Of a DNA stretch of 64,000 nucleotides, positions 52,623-62,504 are shown in pieces. Position numbers and translations under genes: made by a program. Origin of the DNA: Pyrobaculum sp. 3827-6 (GTDB lineage: Archaea; Thermoproteota; Thermoprotei; Thermoproteales; Thermoproteaceae); assembly GCF_025641885.1 (NCBI RefSeq), contig NZ_JAOTQN010000003.1, positions 62,001 to 126,000 on the forward strand, written 5' to 3'. The notes under the pieces were generated by a model, which had not been told where the DNA came from, did no database searches, and saw only the letters and a program-made list of their open reading frames with translations. Positions within the stretch are counted from its first letter, which is position 1; each line of letters starts with the position of its first letter.

Positions 52623-53861
52623 CTACAGGAGTAGGTAAGCCACTAGGGGCAGAACCACACCCAGCGCGACAGCCGCAAACGCCGTGTAGGAAGACGTCAC
52701 GTTGTCTCCCACAGGCCCCGGCGCCTCCACAAGCCACCTAACTGCCCTGAGGTAGTAGGGCGTCGCCAAGGCGCTGTTGACGACAACCCACACAACTAGG
52801 AACACAGCCAGCTGGACATTTGGATACGACAGAATTAGAAGCGCCAGGATGAGCTTCGGCCAGAAGCCCAGAAGAGGCGGCAACCCCAGCAGAGAAAACA
52901 CATTCAGCACATTCAACACGCTCCTCCTCGGCGGGAGTAGGTCGGAAAAAGCGGCCCGCAAGTAGCCGAAAACCCCAGCCTTAGCAAGCCCCGACGCAAG
53001 CCCCTCAAGCACAACCACGAGGATTGCCAAATCGGCGGCCGACACCGGCGCGCCAAATAGGCTAGGCCGCTTTTCGGGTTCCCCGAGCCACCACACCAAG
53101 GACACGGCCGCGAGGGCGTACGACATGTGGGCGATGGAGGAGTAGGCCATAACCCTGCCCAGCGTCTTCGCCGTGAGGCCAGCCACGTTGGCGACGAGCA
53201 TGGAGACAAGCGCCACCACCAGCGCCACAAGCCCCACCTCGCCAGGCGCCTTCAAGCTCTTGAAAATCGCCAAGAGGACGAAGAGGGCGGTCACTTTGCT
53301 AAACGCCGCGAGAGACGCCGCGCCGCCCGGCGACCCCAGGGCGTAGGCGTCTACAACCCACGCGTGGAAAGGCGCAATACCCAGCTCAAACATAAAGCCA
53401 AGCACCGCCAGGTACAGCCCCCACGGCCACCCAGCCGCCGCCGTAAAGTAACCCACGACGATGAGCACCTTCCCCACCCCGGAGAACACCAGGTACTTCA
53501 CAGCCCCCTCCACGTTCTCCCTCCCCCTACCCATGGCCAGGAGGCCGTACACAGCCGCAGTGGCCAGCGCCAGCGCTATGAGCCCATACACCACCGGCTG
53601 CGCGGCGTAGTATACATACACCGCCAGAGCCGCCGCCACCGCCGCAAACGAAAGAGCAAGGCCGAAGGATCCCACCCTCCAGTCGAGAGCTAGGGCCAGC
53701 GCCACCAGCGCTACCAAAACCCCCACCGGCGTGCCAGCCGCCGCGGTGAGGGCCACAAGCGCCAGAGAAGTCGCCACCGCCACGTACCGCCCATCTACCC
53801 TCACCAACAGCGGCGCCGCCAGAGACAGCGCCAAGACTAGATAGGCGAAGTAGGCGATCAT
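52623..53861 (-). CDS. nuoN: Complex I-like antiporter subunit NuoN
   Basis: 412 residues, about 13-14 membrane helices. The conserved core region around LGIAPFHAWVVDAYALGSPG and MAYSSIAHMSYALAA matches NuoN/NdhB-type proton-channel subunits. It is last in the J-K-M-L-N unit, overlapping nuoL by 4 nt, and is short for NuoN (about 480). Confidence 0.85.
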   Translation of the reverse strand: MIAYFAYLVLALSLAAPLLVRVDGRYVAVATSLALVALTAAAGTPVGVLVALVALALALDWRVGSFGLALSFAAVAAALAVYVYYAAQPVVYGLIALALATAAVYGLLAMGRGRENVEGAVKYLVFSGVGKVLIVVGYFTAAAGWPWGLYLAVLGFMFELGIAPFHAWVVDAYALGSPGGAASLAAFSKVTALFVLLAIFKSLKAPGEVGLVALVVALVSMLVANVAGLTAKTLGRVMAYSSIAHMSYALAAVSLVWWLGEPEKRPSLFGAPVSAADLAILVVVLEGLASGLAKAGVFGYLRAAFSDLLPPRRSVLNVLNVFSLLGLPPLLGFWPKLILALLILSYPNVQLAVFLVVWVVVNSALATPYYLRAVRWLVEAPGPVGDNVTSSYTAFAAVALGVVLPLVAYLLL

Positions 53862-55732
53862 AACAACACCAGCAGTAGAAGAATTACAAACACCCCCACA
53901 ACCGCGTAGAACATGTACATGCTAATATTGCCGGTTACCAGCCTCCTAGCCCAATTCGACACGGCGCCGAACACCCCCGGCAACACGTTGTGATACAGCC
54001 CGTCGAAAAGCCCCCTGTCAAACACCACGTAGATAAACTTGGCGAGCCATGTGTACAGCAGAGGGAGCACCCCGTCGTATAGGATAGGCAGATAGAACCT
54101 GCGGTACAGCGCCTCCCACAGAGGCTTGAGAGTCTCCGAGCGGAAGCCGGGGAGCCATATATACAGCACAAACCCTGTCAAGAAGCCGGCCAGCACCGCC
54201 ACAAGCGCCTCGGTTAAGGGGAACTTCACAGTCGCGGCGAAGTACACGCCCAGCGCGACGGTGGCCGCGGCCAGCGCCGTGTAGGGAAGCCACATCAACA
54301 CAGGCGCCTCGTGCACCTCCTCCGGCTCTCTCCCGTGGACAAACGTCAAGCCGATGAGCCGCAGGCCGTAGATCGGCGTTATGAACAACAACACGTACAG
54401 CACAGGCGCCAGCCACTCCACGTGGTACACATGCCCAGCCTCAAAGACGTTCTCCAACGCAAGTTCCTTGGTGATGTAGCCGACAAAGGGCGGGATGCCC
54501 ACAAGGCTAAGCATAGACAGCGCCATGGCCGCCGTGGTGATCTTCATATGCCTCGCCAGCCTGCCCACTTCCCCAATGAACCTAGTACCTGCCTCGTGTA
54601 TCACCGCGCCGAAGCCCATGAAGAGGCTGGCCTTAGACACCGCGTGCCCCACGATGTGGAGAAAAGCAAAGAAGAGTAACGCACCGAGCAGATGCTCCTC
54701 GTGCAGGCCGAGCAACCCAGCCGCGCCAGCTGCCGCCGCGATGATGCCGAGGTTAGCCGCCGTGGAGCCGGCGAGGACAAGCTTGAACTCCATAGCGGTC
54801 AGCGCGATGAGTGTCGCTACCAGAGCCGTCACGACGCCTACGACAGTAACCACCCAGAAATACAGCTCGGCGCCCTTCACCAGGAGGAAAATCGGCGTTG
54901 TGACAATCAGCACGTAAACCCCCGCCTTAACCATCGTCGCTGCGTGTATCAGCGCAGATACGCTCGTCGGACCGGTCATCGCGGTGAGAAGCCACTCGTG
55001 GAACGGGAACTGGGCGCTCTTGGTAAACGGCCCCATGGCGAAGAACAGAAGCGGCACCACGCCCAGAGCCCTCAACGCCTCGGAGCCGCTCAGCTTTGAG
55101 AGAGACACCGTCCCCACCAGCGCGTAGAACAGGGCGATGGCTACTAGGAAGAAGGCGTCGCCGAAGCGCACCGTGAGGATGGCGCGCAGGCTGGCCTTGC
55201 TGGGTGTCCACCAGTAGGGTACCCCCGCCACTTTCTCCTCTCCTCTGCCGACCCACTTGTCGTACTCGTCGCGGTACCAGTGGCCTATGAGAGCCCACGA
55301 GGCGAGGCCGACTCCCTCCCACCCCACGAGGAGGAGCCAGAGGTTCTCCGCGTAGACGATTATGAGCATGGAGGTGGCGAAGAAGCCGAAGAAGAACCAG
55401 TACCAGCCGGATCTGTAGTCTCCCTCCATGTACTTGACGGAGTACAGCGAGATGGCGGCGACTAGCCACGCCACGAGGACTCCCATCGGCAGGCTGAAGT
55501 TGCTCAGCCTCACCTCGACGCTGGCGCCGACGGCTTGGATCCACGGGAAGCCGTAGATAATTGGCTTGTCGGGCGGCGGCGCGGGCACTGTGAGGTATAT
55601 GTAGGTGGCGAGTAGCGCCGATAGAAACGTCCCCAGAGTGACGACCCACGCCTTGAACTTCTCCGAAGCGCTAAACAGCGAGGCGATTGATGTGATCAAC
55701 GGCAGGAAAATAGTAAGGAGTACTACCTCCAT
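53858..55732 (-). CDS. nuoL: Complex I-like antiporter subunit NuoL
   Basis: 624 residues with about 15-16 helices. Conserved NuoL elements: LLLVGWEGVGLASWALIGHW, KSAQFPFHEWLLTAMTGPTSVSALIH and HIVGHAVSKASLFMG. The long C-terminal amphipathic region (from FLYIWLP-like to YFMFYAVVG) fits the lateral helix. A proton pump of the membrane arm. Overlaps nuoM by 10 nt and nuoN by 4 nt. Confidence 0.93.
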   Translation of the reverse strand: MEVVLLTIFLPLITSIASLFSASEKFKAWVVTLGTFLSALLATYIYLTVPAPPPDKPIIYGFPWIQAVGASVEVRLSNFSLPMGVLVAWLVAAISLYSVKYMEGDYRSGWYWFFFGFFATSMLIIVYAENLWLLLVGWEGVGLASWALIGHWYRDEYDKWVGRGEEKVAGVPYWWTPSKASLRAILTVRFGDAFFLVAIALFYALVGTVSLSKLSGSEALRALGVVPLLFFAMGPFTKSAQFPFHEWLLTAMTGPTSVSALIHAATMVKAGVYVLIVTTPIFLLVKGAELYFWVVTVVGVVTALVATLIALTAMEFKLVLAGSTAANLGIIAAAAGAAGLLGLHEEHLLGALLFFAFLHIVGHAVSKASLFMGFGAVIHEAGTRFIGEVGRLARHMKITTAAMALSMLSLVGIPPFVGYITKELALENVFEAGHVYHVEWLAPVLYVLLFITPIYGLRLIGLTFVHGREPEEVHEAPVLMWLPYTALAAATVALGVYFAATVKFPLTEALVAVLAGFLTGFVLYIWLPGFRSETLKPLWEALYRRFYLPILYDGVLPLLYTWLAKFIYVVFDRGLFDGLYHNVLPGVFGAVSNWARRLVTGNISMYMFYAVVGVFVILLLLVLL

Positions 55733-57168
55733 AGCCTAGCCGCCTCTATAGTTTTATATACGTTGTCTGCGAGTGCGCTGGAGAAGGGCGGTATGAAGAG
55801 CAGAAGCGATATGAAGGCCGTCGCGACTATGGCCAGCAGGGCCATGTCGACGGGGCCCTTGTCCTCTCTCTTGTGGGGGCCGAAGAACACCACGCGGATG
55901 GTGTTGAAGGCGTAGATGCCGGTCACCAGGAGGACAGCTGCGTAGGGTATGTAGTAGAGGTACTGCTTGCCGAAGTACCTCGCGTAGGCCACCGTGAGCA
56001 CTATCTCCGACACCATACCCACGCTCAGGATGCCCGCCAGGTTGAGGAACCCCACCACGGCGGCTCCTGCCAGCTCGGGGCGCCAGCCGTAGAGCCCGCC
56101 CATTTTCTCAATGTCGCGGGTGTGGAGGTGCATTATGAAGTAGCCGGCGGTCATGAATAGGACGGCCTTGCCTAGGCCGTGGCTTAGGTAGAACAGCGCC
56201 GCCGCGGTGTAGCCGTGGGGGTTGAGGAGGGCTACGCCGAGGAGTAGATAGCCCATCTGCGACACGGTTGAGTAGGCGAAGAGCCTCTTCACGTCTTTCT
56301 GTAGATACGCCATTAGGCCGCCGTATATGGCTGTGGCTATGGCGTAGTAGACGAGCCACCGGGCCCACTCGGAGTCTGCTGGCAGGACGTACATCGCCGT
56401 GGCCGCTATTAAATACCCCCCTATGCCCACTAGGACGGGGGACAGGAGGGCGGACAGCGGCGTGGGGGCCTCTGCGTGGACGTAGGGGAGCCACATGTGG
56501 ACGCCGAGGGCCGCCATCTTGATTAGGGAGCCGACTAGAATTAGGAGGAAGGCAACGGCATTGGGCCCAGGGAACTTGGCGTTTTCGACGCCCTCTAGGA
56601 GGAGGGGTACGTAGTAGGTCCCATCTAGATAGAGGAGGAGGAAGCCGGCTAGGACGAGGAAGGCCCCTACGTGGGACCAGACGAGGTACATGACTGTAAT
56701 CCTTACGCGGTCTCCGTATCCGTAGTACAGTACCTGGAAGAGGGAGGCTATGAGGGCTATTTCTATGAATACGTACACCATGATGAGGTTGGCGGCGACG
56801 AAGGCGCCGGCGAGTCCGCCTAGGAAGAAGCCGTATGTGAGGTAGAATAGGGAGGTGTCTCTGCCCACTTCTTGGCTCCTGTGTTCCATGTACGGCGGTG
56901 AGTATATGGCGACGAGGATGCCTACGAGGGCTACTGTGAAGGCGAAGAGTCCGTTGAAGGGGGTTATGCGGAACGCCAATATATCAAAGCCCTTGAAGGT
57001 CGCCTCCGTGATGTCGACGCCGCCGAACGCCGAGTAGGCGGAGACGACTAGTAGGGGTATCAGCGCCAGCGCCGATATGTAGCCCGCCGTGTATGGCGAC
57101 TTCTTCGCGGCGACGTAGGCGGCTAGGGAGAGGGCCATTGGTATTAGGACCGCGGCTAGGATGATCAT
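55723..57168 (-). CDS. nuoM: Complex I-like antiporter subunit NuoM
   Basis: 481 residues with about 14 helices. The conserved KMAALGVHMWLPYVHAEAPT and AYSTVSQMGYLLLGVALL, plus the Lys/Glu charged residues of the antiporter family, mark NuoM. Overlaps nuoK by 4 nt. Confidence 0.92.
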   Translation of the reverse strand: MIILAAVLIPMALSLAAYVAAKKSPYTAGYISALALIPLLVVSAYSAFGGVDITEATFKGFDILAFRITPFNGLFAFTVALVGILVAIYSPPYMEHRSQEVGRDTSLFYLTYGFFLGGLAGAFVAANLIMVYVFIEIALIASLFQVLYYGYGDRVRITVMYLVWSHVGAFLVLAGFLLLYLDGTYYVPLLLEGVENAKFPGPNAVAFLLILVGSLIKMAALGVHMWLPYVHAEAPTPLSALLSPVLVGIGGYLIAATAMYVLPADSEWARWLVYYAIATAIYGGLMAYLQKDVKRLFAYSTVSQMGYLLLGVALLNPHGYTAAALFYLSHGLGKAVLFMTAGYFIMHLHTRDIEKMGGLYGWRPELAGAAVVGFLNLAGILSVGMVSEIVLTVAYARYFGKQYLYYIPYAAVLLVTGIYAFNTIRVVFFGPHKREDKGPVDMALLAIVATAFISLLLFIPPFSSALADNVYKTIEAARLWR

Positions 57169-57458
57169 GTCTCCCTCCCCCTTGTCATCGTGGACATGTC
57201 TGTTTCCTTGGTCATGGTGTAGTTGCGGTATATCAAGGCGGCTAGTATAGAGGCCTCGGAGACGGAGATCATTACCAGTATCAAGACGCCGTAGAAGACC
57301 AGGGTTGGGTCTACCGCCGAGGCCGGCGCCAGGGCGGCGAAGGCGCCTACCGTCACCAGCTCAAGGGAGATGAGTAGCCTCACCAAGTTTCGGGTCACGG
57401 CTATGCTGTAGAGGCCGAGGAGTATCAACACCACGCCTACCGCCACTGCGGGGGTCAT
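57165..57458 (-). CDS. nuoK: Complex I-like subunit NuoK
   Basis: 97 residues from ATG 57458 (ATGA overlap with nuoJ stop). Three membrane helices with the conserved Glu residues in ISLELVTVGAF and ISVSEASILAALI (positions that carry protons in NuoK). A longer frame upstream belongs to nuoJ antisense-frame reading and is not coding. Confidence 0.9.
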   Translation of the reverse strand: MTPAVAVGVVLILLGLYSIAVTRNLVRLLISLELVTVGAFAALAPASAVDPTLVFYGVLILVMISVSEASILAALIYRNYTMTKETDMSTMTRGRET

Positions 57459-57880
57459 GTTCTCCTCCCCGTCTCGATGGCCACTACGAGAGAGGCGGCG
57501 GCGACGCCTACCAGCATAACCACGGCGTTTAGAAGGTCTGGAGGCTGGGCGGAGGGGGGCGCCCTCTGCGGGGCGGCCGTGGCCAGCACGCCGAGGGCGG
57601 CGGCGGCGAGGGTGAAGAGGGTGGCGGCGAGGAGGTAGCGGCCGCCCCATCTCTGGGCTCCTCCGTACATGGCGGCGGTGATTATGACGAGGAGCATGAC
57701 GGCGCCTATGTATATGACGAAGATTAGGAAGGCGGGGGCGAACTGGGCTAGGTAGGCGTAGTAGGCGCCTACGGCGCCCGCCGAGGCGGCGAGGCTCGTG
57801 GCGGAGTAGACGTTGTCGCGGGAGTATACTGTTAGGATTCCGAAAAAGAGGGCGGCTGAGAGGATTATTATATCTATCAT
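57455..57880 (-). CDS. nuoJ: Complex I-like subunit NuoJ
   Basis: 141 residues, four to five helices: FGILTVYSRDNVYSATSLAA and the conserved FLIFVIYIGAVMLLVII. Leaderless start ATG 57880 (box A TTTTAAAATA near 57900-57908). The 260 nt before it are A/T-rich, with no clear gene, and separate this unit from nuoI. Confidence 0.9.
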   Translation of the reverse strand: MIDIIILSAALFFGILTVYSRDNVYSATSLAASAGAVGAYYAYLAQFAPAFLIFVIYIGAVMLLVIITAAMYGGAQRWGGRYLLAATLFTLAAAALGVLATAAPQRAPPSAQPPDLLNAVVMLVGVAAASLVVAIETGRRT

Positions 57881-58142
57881 GACGATTAGTAAAGACGTAT
57901 TTTAAAATATTACCTCCATCACCTTGCAGTGTATATTTACTGCATAAATTTATTTTATATTTATATATTCACATAAATAAGCTACATAGTTATTAAAATG
58001 AACATATTCCTAAAAACGAAAAACACAAGGAAGCACGCCGCACCTAGGGGCTTAGATAACGCGGTACGTATTGGCGGGGGCGCCTGCCGCGGCTGGTGTG
58101 TGGACGGGGCGCCGCTGTTACAGACGGCGTATGTGTGGGCGG

Positions 58143-58616
58143 CTACTCAAGTCTTACTTTTTTGGGTATGCCGCCTTCGTATTTTATTGCTACCTTGACG
58201 GATTTGTAGGGTTCTTGGATTTTTGGGGGTTCGCGTTCCCTGTCGGGGGTGTAGATCATCTCTTTGTAGTCGTAAAAGGCCAGTTCTTTTATGGGGGTTG
58301 GGTAGAGGGCGTCTGTGGGGCATACGTCGATGCAGAAGTGGCACATGATGCACCTGCCGTAGTCTATGCCGGGGTATCTCTTGGTGTTGGGTGCTGGGTA
58401 CATCTTGATGGCGTTGGTGGGGCATATCCTGGCGCAGAGCATGCACGAGGTGCACTTCTCTGTCAATAGGCCTATCCAGCCTCTCATCCTGCCGTATTCC
58501 AGCTTTTCGTATGGGTAGTATATGGTGATGCGCTCCGGCTTTATGAAGTTCCTGGCGGCTACCGCCAGAGCGTCTACCGTCGCCTTGACTATCGTGCTTA
58601 GCTTGGCGTTGCTCAT
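58143..58616 (-). CDS. nuoI: Complex I-like subunit NuoI (2x[4Fe-4S])
   Basis: 157 residues from ATG 58616 (ATGA overlap with nuoH). Two ferredoxin motifs, CTSCMLCARICP and CIMCHFCIDVCP, bind clusters N6a/N6b. The C-terminal tail is charged (KVRLE end). It passes electrons toward the quinone site. Because NuoE, F and G are absent, the electron donor is probably ferredoxin or another carrier. Confidence 0.93.
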   Translation of the reverse strand: MSNAKLSTIVKATVDALAVAARNFIKPERITIYYPYEKLEYGRMRGWIGLLTEKCTSCMLCARICPTNAIKMYPAPNTKRYPGIDYGRCIMCHFCIDVCPTDALYPTPIKELAFYDYKEMIYTPDREREPPKIQEPYKSVKVAIKYEGGIPKKVRLE

Positions 58617-59644
58617 GGCGCCACTCCGAGGGCTCTTAGGGCGGCTGACCACGCCACTGCGGCTACTCCCAGCGCCAGGAGCCCGCGCCAGCCGAGGACG
58701 AGGGTGTGGTCTAGCCGGAGGACGGGCATGGCGGCTCTCAGGAAGGCGTAGAACAGCATGAGGGCTGTGGTTTTCGCCAGCACCCACGCGGCGAGTATGA
58801 GGTGGCCGATTATGTCGTGTGGCCAGGGCCCCGGCGCGTAGCCCGGCAGGGCCCACCCGCCGAGGAAGAGTATGGTGGCGAGGAGGGAGTAGGAGAAGGT
58901 GGCGTAGTAGGTGCCGCCGGCGAAGGAGAGAACCAGAAACACGCCTCCGTAGTCGCTGTACGGCCCCGTGGCGACGTCGCCTTCGTAGTCGGCTATTTCG
59001 AAGGGGAATCTGGCGGTGGCCATTGCGGCAACTATTATGAAGACTAGGAAGGCCAGGGGGTTAAGCAACGCGCCTGTGAGGGCTGTCTGCTTATTCACAA
59101 TTTCCAGGGGGTTTAGGGTGCCGTATAGGAGGGCCATGGCGAGGAAGGAGAGGATGAGGGGTAGCTCGTAGGCGGCGACGAGCAGGGCTTCGCGGGCGGC
59201 GCCTATGTAGGCGAATTTATTGTTGACGGACCACCCGATGATGACGACTGATATGGAGACTAGGAGGAGTATGACTAGGGAGAAGACGAGGCCGTATGGG
59301 AGGAGGGCGGGGTCTTTTATCAGTCTGAGGTCTGGGGTTAGGGGCAGGAGCAATGATGCGCCGAAGGCGAGGGTTACGAATATTGGGGGGCCCCATACGA
59401 ATAGTATTCTGTGGGCGCCGCGGGGCACTATCGGCTCGCTTATGATGAATTTGAAGGCGTCTGCAAGTAGCTGGAGGTAGCCGCCGAGCCGCGGGGAGAC
59501 ATGGAGGGGGCCTACCCGCATTTGGACCCTCGCAGCGGCCTTTCTCTCGAACCACACTACTGTCAGCAGTATGACGCTCGACACCGCGAAGAGTATAATG
59601 AAAAACCAGAGGCGGGGGGAGAGGATTAGGGACGAGAGATCCAT
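58613..59644 (-). CDS. nuoH: Complex I-like subunit NuoH
   Basis: 343 residues with about eight helices. The signature regions VWFERKAAARVQMRVGPLH and ALLVAAYELPLILS (quinone-binding Glu/Arg loop) and PFEIADYEGDVATGPYSDYG are intact. It forms the quinone channel with NuoD. Leaderless ATG 59644 with box AATTAATAAT near 59663-59672. Confidence 0.93.
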   Translation of the reverse strand: MDLSSLILSPRLWFFIILFAVSSVILLTVVWFERKAAARVQMRVGPLHVSPRLGGYLQLLADAFKFIISEPIVPRGAHRILFVWGPPIFVTLAFGASLLLPLTPDLRLIKDPALLPYGLVFSLVILLLVSISVVIIGWSVNNKFAYIGAAREALLVAAYELPLILSFLAMALLYGTLNPLEIVNKQTALTGALLNPLAFLVFIIVAAMATARFPFEIADYEGDVATGPYSDYGGVFLVLSFAGGTYYATFSYSLLATILFLGGWALPGYAPGPWPHDIIGHLILAAWVLAKTTALMLFYAFLRAAMPVLRLDHTLVLGWRGLLALGVAAVAWSAALRALGVAP

Positions 59645-59711
59645 GATTTTACGAACTCTCGTTATTATTAATTTTGTTGTCCCTCTAGGCCGCTGACGTG
59701 GCGCTGCGTCG

Positions 59712-60920
59712 TCACCGGTCCTGCTCCGGCGGGAAGTAGCCGAAGGATCCGTATATTGCTGGGAGATCCATGAGGCGGGAGCCTATAAATGCCTTGATCA
59801 TGGCTCTGAGGTTTTGCCAAGAGGGTGTAGATATCCTCACTCTGTAGGGCTTCTCAGTGCCGTCGCCGAGTACGTGGAAGTAGTACCTCCCCCTGCCTCC
59901 CTCTGTGACGCCGGTGCCCTCTGCCTGTGGTAGCATGGTGGTGAATAGGGCGCCTAGTCTAATGTGCTCGTTTGCCTTCTCCCTCTGCTTGGGGGGCAGT
60001 CTGTGCAGTACCGCCTCGCCGACGAGGGGGCCGTCTTTGGGGACTCTGTCCAGAGCCTGCCTTATGATCCTGGCGCTCTGCCTAATTTCGCAGAGCCTCA
60101 CCATTGTCCTGGCGAGGGCGTCCCCGCCGTCTTCTACACAGACGTCCCACTCCAGCTCGTGATACACGCCGTATTTATAGGCGCGGCGGGCGTCCCAGTC
60201 TATGCCGGAGCCCCTGGCGCCGGGGCCCGTGGCCATTAACTTGGCGGCGTCCTCCTTGCTGAGGTACCCGACGTCTCTAAGGCGGTAGTAGCCCACGGGG
60301 TTTTTGACAACGACTCTGACAAATTCATCTATCTTCTTCTCGAGGTAGTCGAGGAAGCCCTTGGTCTGTTCGTAGAAGGCGTCGGGGGGCGCGGTGCGGA
60401 CTCCGCCGGGGAGGATCCAGGTGGGGGTGGTTCTGGAGCCCGAGACCATGGCCCACAGCTGTACTAAAAGCTCGCGCAGACCGAAGCCCCACATGAAGCC
60501 TGTAGACGAGCCTATCATAATGGCGTGTAGGCCGAGGTCGTATAGGTGTGTGGAGATGCGGCTGAGCTCCCCCATGATGACTCTCAGATACTCGGCGCGG
60601 GGAGAGACGTCAAATTTGGCGAGCCTCTCTATGGACATGGAGTAGGCCCAGGTGACGTTTATGGCGTCTGGAAGCGAGAGCCTCTCGAAAAGGGGTATGT
60701 TCTGGATCCAGTGCCGGGTCTCGCCGAGCTTCTCCATCGTCCTATGCACGTAGCCGGGGTCAGGCGTGACGTTTACCACAACGTCGCCGTCTACCTCGAC
60801 TATGAAGCGGGTGTGGCCGCTGGAGGGGTGCTGGGGCCCCCAGAAAATGTCAAGAACGCGGCGGCCGCCCTCAAGGCGCTCCTCTTTTAATACAAGTCCG
60901 TACTCCTCGACCCTCATCAT
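59712..60920 (-). CDS. nuoD: Complex I-like subunit NuoD (49-kDa)
   Basis: 403 residues from ATG 60920 (box A ATAAATA 60941-60947; an upstream GTG-type frame to 60998 has no promoter). WGPQHPSSGHTRFIVEVDGD and the GPGARGSGIDWDARR region identify the 49-kDa/NiFe-hydrogenase-derived subunit at the quinone site. It is its own transcription unit, 67 nt before nuoH. NuoA, NuoB and NuoC are not next to it, unlike the common gene order. Confidence 0.93.
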   Translation of the reverse strand: MMRVEEYGLVLKEERLEGGRRVLDIFWGPQHPSSGHTRFIVEVDGDVVVNVTPDPGYVHRTMEKLGETRHWIQNIPLFERLSLPDAINVTWAYSMSIERLAKFDVSPRAEYLRVIMGELSRISTHLYDLGLHAIMIGSSTGFMWGFGLRELLVQLWAMVSGSRTTPTWILPGGVRTAPPDAFYEQTKGFLDYLEKKIDEFVRVVVKNPVGYYRLRDVGYLSKEDAAKLMATGPGARGSGIDWDARRAYKYGVYHELEWDVCVEDGGDALARTMVRLCEIRQSARIIRQALDRVPKDGPLVGEAVLHRLPPKQREKANEHIRLGALFTTMLPQAEGTGVTEGGRGRYYFHVLGDGTEKPYRVRISTPSWQNLRAMIKAFIGSRLMDLPAIYGSFGYFPPEQDR

Positions 60921-61110
60921 ATATGTAAAGACAGTATGCCTATTTATCATATACGTTCCCGTAGGCGCCGTATGGCCTAAATTCCCTTGGGCTGGCATCT
61001 GTTAATGTGGATTTTTTGAATCTTTGCCGCCTTTATCGCGGCGTACGAGGTGGCGCATCTGGCGGCCGAGCTGAGAATTGGCGGCGCCCGCCCGCGGCTC
61101 GTGTAGGGCG

Positions 61111-61910
61111 GTGGTGGTGCCTACCCGCGGCGGCAGGGATCTGGCTAGGTTCGCCGGCTATGTCGACTACGTGGTTGTCGACGGGGCTGAGGGGGCTAAG
61201 GCGGCTGAGGCAGCGGGGGTGAGGTGGGTTGCTAATCGCTATGTGGAGCTCGGCAAGTCGGGGGCTTTGGCCACTGCTCTTGAGGCAGTCGACGCGGATC
61301 TCTATGTTTTTATCGACGACGCGCATCCGGGGCCTTGGCTAGAGGCTCTTAGGGGTATGTGCGGGAGGTTCGCCACGGCGTACCGCTGGGTTTTGGGGAG
61401 GCTTCAGAACGCCTTCTCGCTTGGAGGCCTCGACTGGATGGTATGGAGGCGCACCCGGTTTCTCTACGGCGGCGCCATGACGGTGCCCGGGGAGCGGAGG
61501 CGCGAGGCCGTGGAGGCGCTCAGGAGGTGCCCCGTCGACGACATGGCTCTGACTAAAATAGCCGGCGACATCGCGGCGCTCCCCCTGCTGGTGCCTATGG
61601 ACCCGGCGCCTCGGACGTGGGAGTTTTTCATAAGGCAGGCGGTGGCGGCGAGGCTGGGCAACCCCTTCTCTGGGGGGTGGAGCTGGCTTTCTACTGGGTG
61701 TGGGTGGCGGCGGCCCTGCTCTTCCCGCCTCTATTCCTCTTGCACGGGGCGAGGACCGCGTTGCGGTCGCGGCGGGCGCTGGGTAGGGTGGACTGGGCGC
61801 AGGTGCTTCTCTCGCCTCTGGAGAGGCCTCTGGAGGCTTTTGTATTCCTAGCCTCGGCGTTTAGGCGGTGTTTCAAGTGGGGGGCGAGGGAGGTCTGCGG
61901 CGGGTGCTAG
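61111..61910 (+). pseudogene. Glycosyltransferase with a frameshift in a G-run
   Basis: From about GTG 61111 (TTG 61078 possible) the frame encodes a GT2-like core: VVVPTRGGRDLARFAGYVDY, VDADLYVFIDDAHPGPW, RTRFLYGGAMTV and AARLGNPFSGG. The coding pattern then jumps to another frame with WGVELAFYWVWVAAALLFPP and later membrane segments to TAG 61908-61910. The shift lies in a run of six G (about 61673-61678), where one extra G would restore the frame. Assembly error, a real mutation or slippage during transcription are all possible. The function would be a membrane glycosyltransferase. Confidence 0.6.
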
Positions 61911-61940
61911 TTTTAAATATGGCTAACGGGGGTGTGTGGC

Positions 61941-62504
61941 GTGATTACCGAGAAGAGGGCCAAGGCGAGGCCTGAGAAGGGCGTCGAGGACCTCCTTCTC
62001 CACCTCGGCGAGGACCTCTCCCGGCCGGGGGTGGCTAATACGCCTAGGCGCTTTGTGAAGGCTATGGAGGAGCTGACGCGGGGGCTTAGGGAGCCTCCCC
62101 CCGAGGTGGTCTTCTTCCCACTGGAATACGAGGCGCAGGTGGGGCCTGTGGTTATTGAGAATATAAGCGCCGTGTCTGTCTGCGAGCACCACCTACTCCC
62201 CATCCTCCTCCGGGTGTCAGTGGCGTACATCCCGGGGGACGGGGTGCCGGGGCTGAGCAAGGTTATTAAGCTTGTTAAGTGGGCCGCGGCGAGGCCAATT
62301 ATGCAGGAGCGCTTCACCGAGTGGCTGGCTGATCTCTTAATGGAGAGGCTGAGGGCGCGGGCCGTCAAAGTTAGGGTGTGTGGAGTGCATATGTGCTCCT
62401 TCATCCGGGGTGCGAGGGACGAACACCACAACATGGTGACCGAGGCGAGGCGTGGCGACATCGACGTGAGGCTGAGCTGCCGCAGGCCCCTGTCCTGTAG
62501 ATGA
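61941..62504 (+). CDS. folE: GTP cyclohydrolase I (FolE type)
   Basis: 187 residues from GTG 61941 (box A TTTAAATA 61912-61919; GTG 61932 is less well placed). The zinc and active-site motifs are present: SVCEHHLLP (Cys and two His), LSKVIKLVKWAAARPIMQE, and VCGVHMCSFIRG. It converts GTP to dihydroneopterin triphosphate for tetrahydropterin or archaeosine precursors. Many archaea use the unrelated MptA instead, so FolE is notable. Coupled by ATGA to the SDR gene. Confidence 0.92.
   Translation: MITEKRAKARPEKGVEDLLLHLGEDLSRPGVANTPRRFVKAMEELTRGLREPPPEVVFFPLEYEAQVGPVVIENISAVSVCEHHLLPILLRVSVAYIPGDGVPGLSKVIKLVKWAAARPIMQERFTEWLADLLMERLRARAVKVRVCGVHMCSFIRGARDEHHNMVTEARRGDIDVRLSCRRPLSCR

Noticed and set aside
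53127-53693. Long antisense open frames opposite the nuo, infB and amidase genes
   Set aside because: High GC content leaves long open antisense frames; the translations are Arg/His/Pro-rich and lack promoters.
57998-58198. 66-codon plus-strand frame in the A/T-rich gap between nuoJ and nuoI
   Set aside because: It overlaps the 3' end of nuoI on the opposite strand, box spacing is poor and the peptide looks like translated GC-rich antisense.
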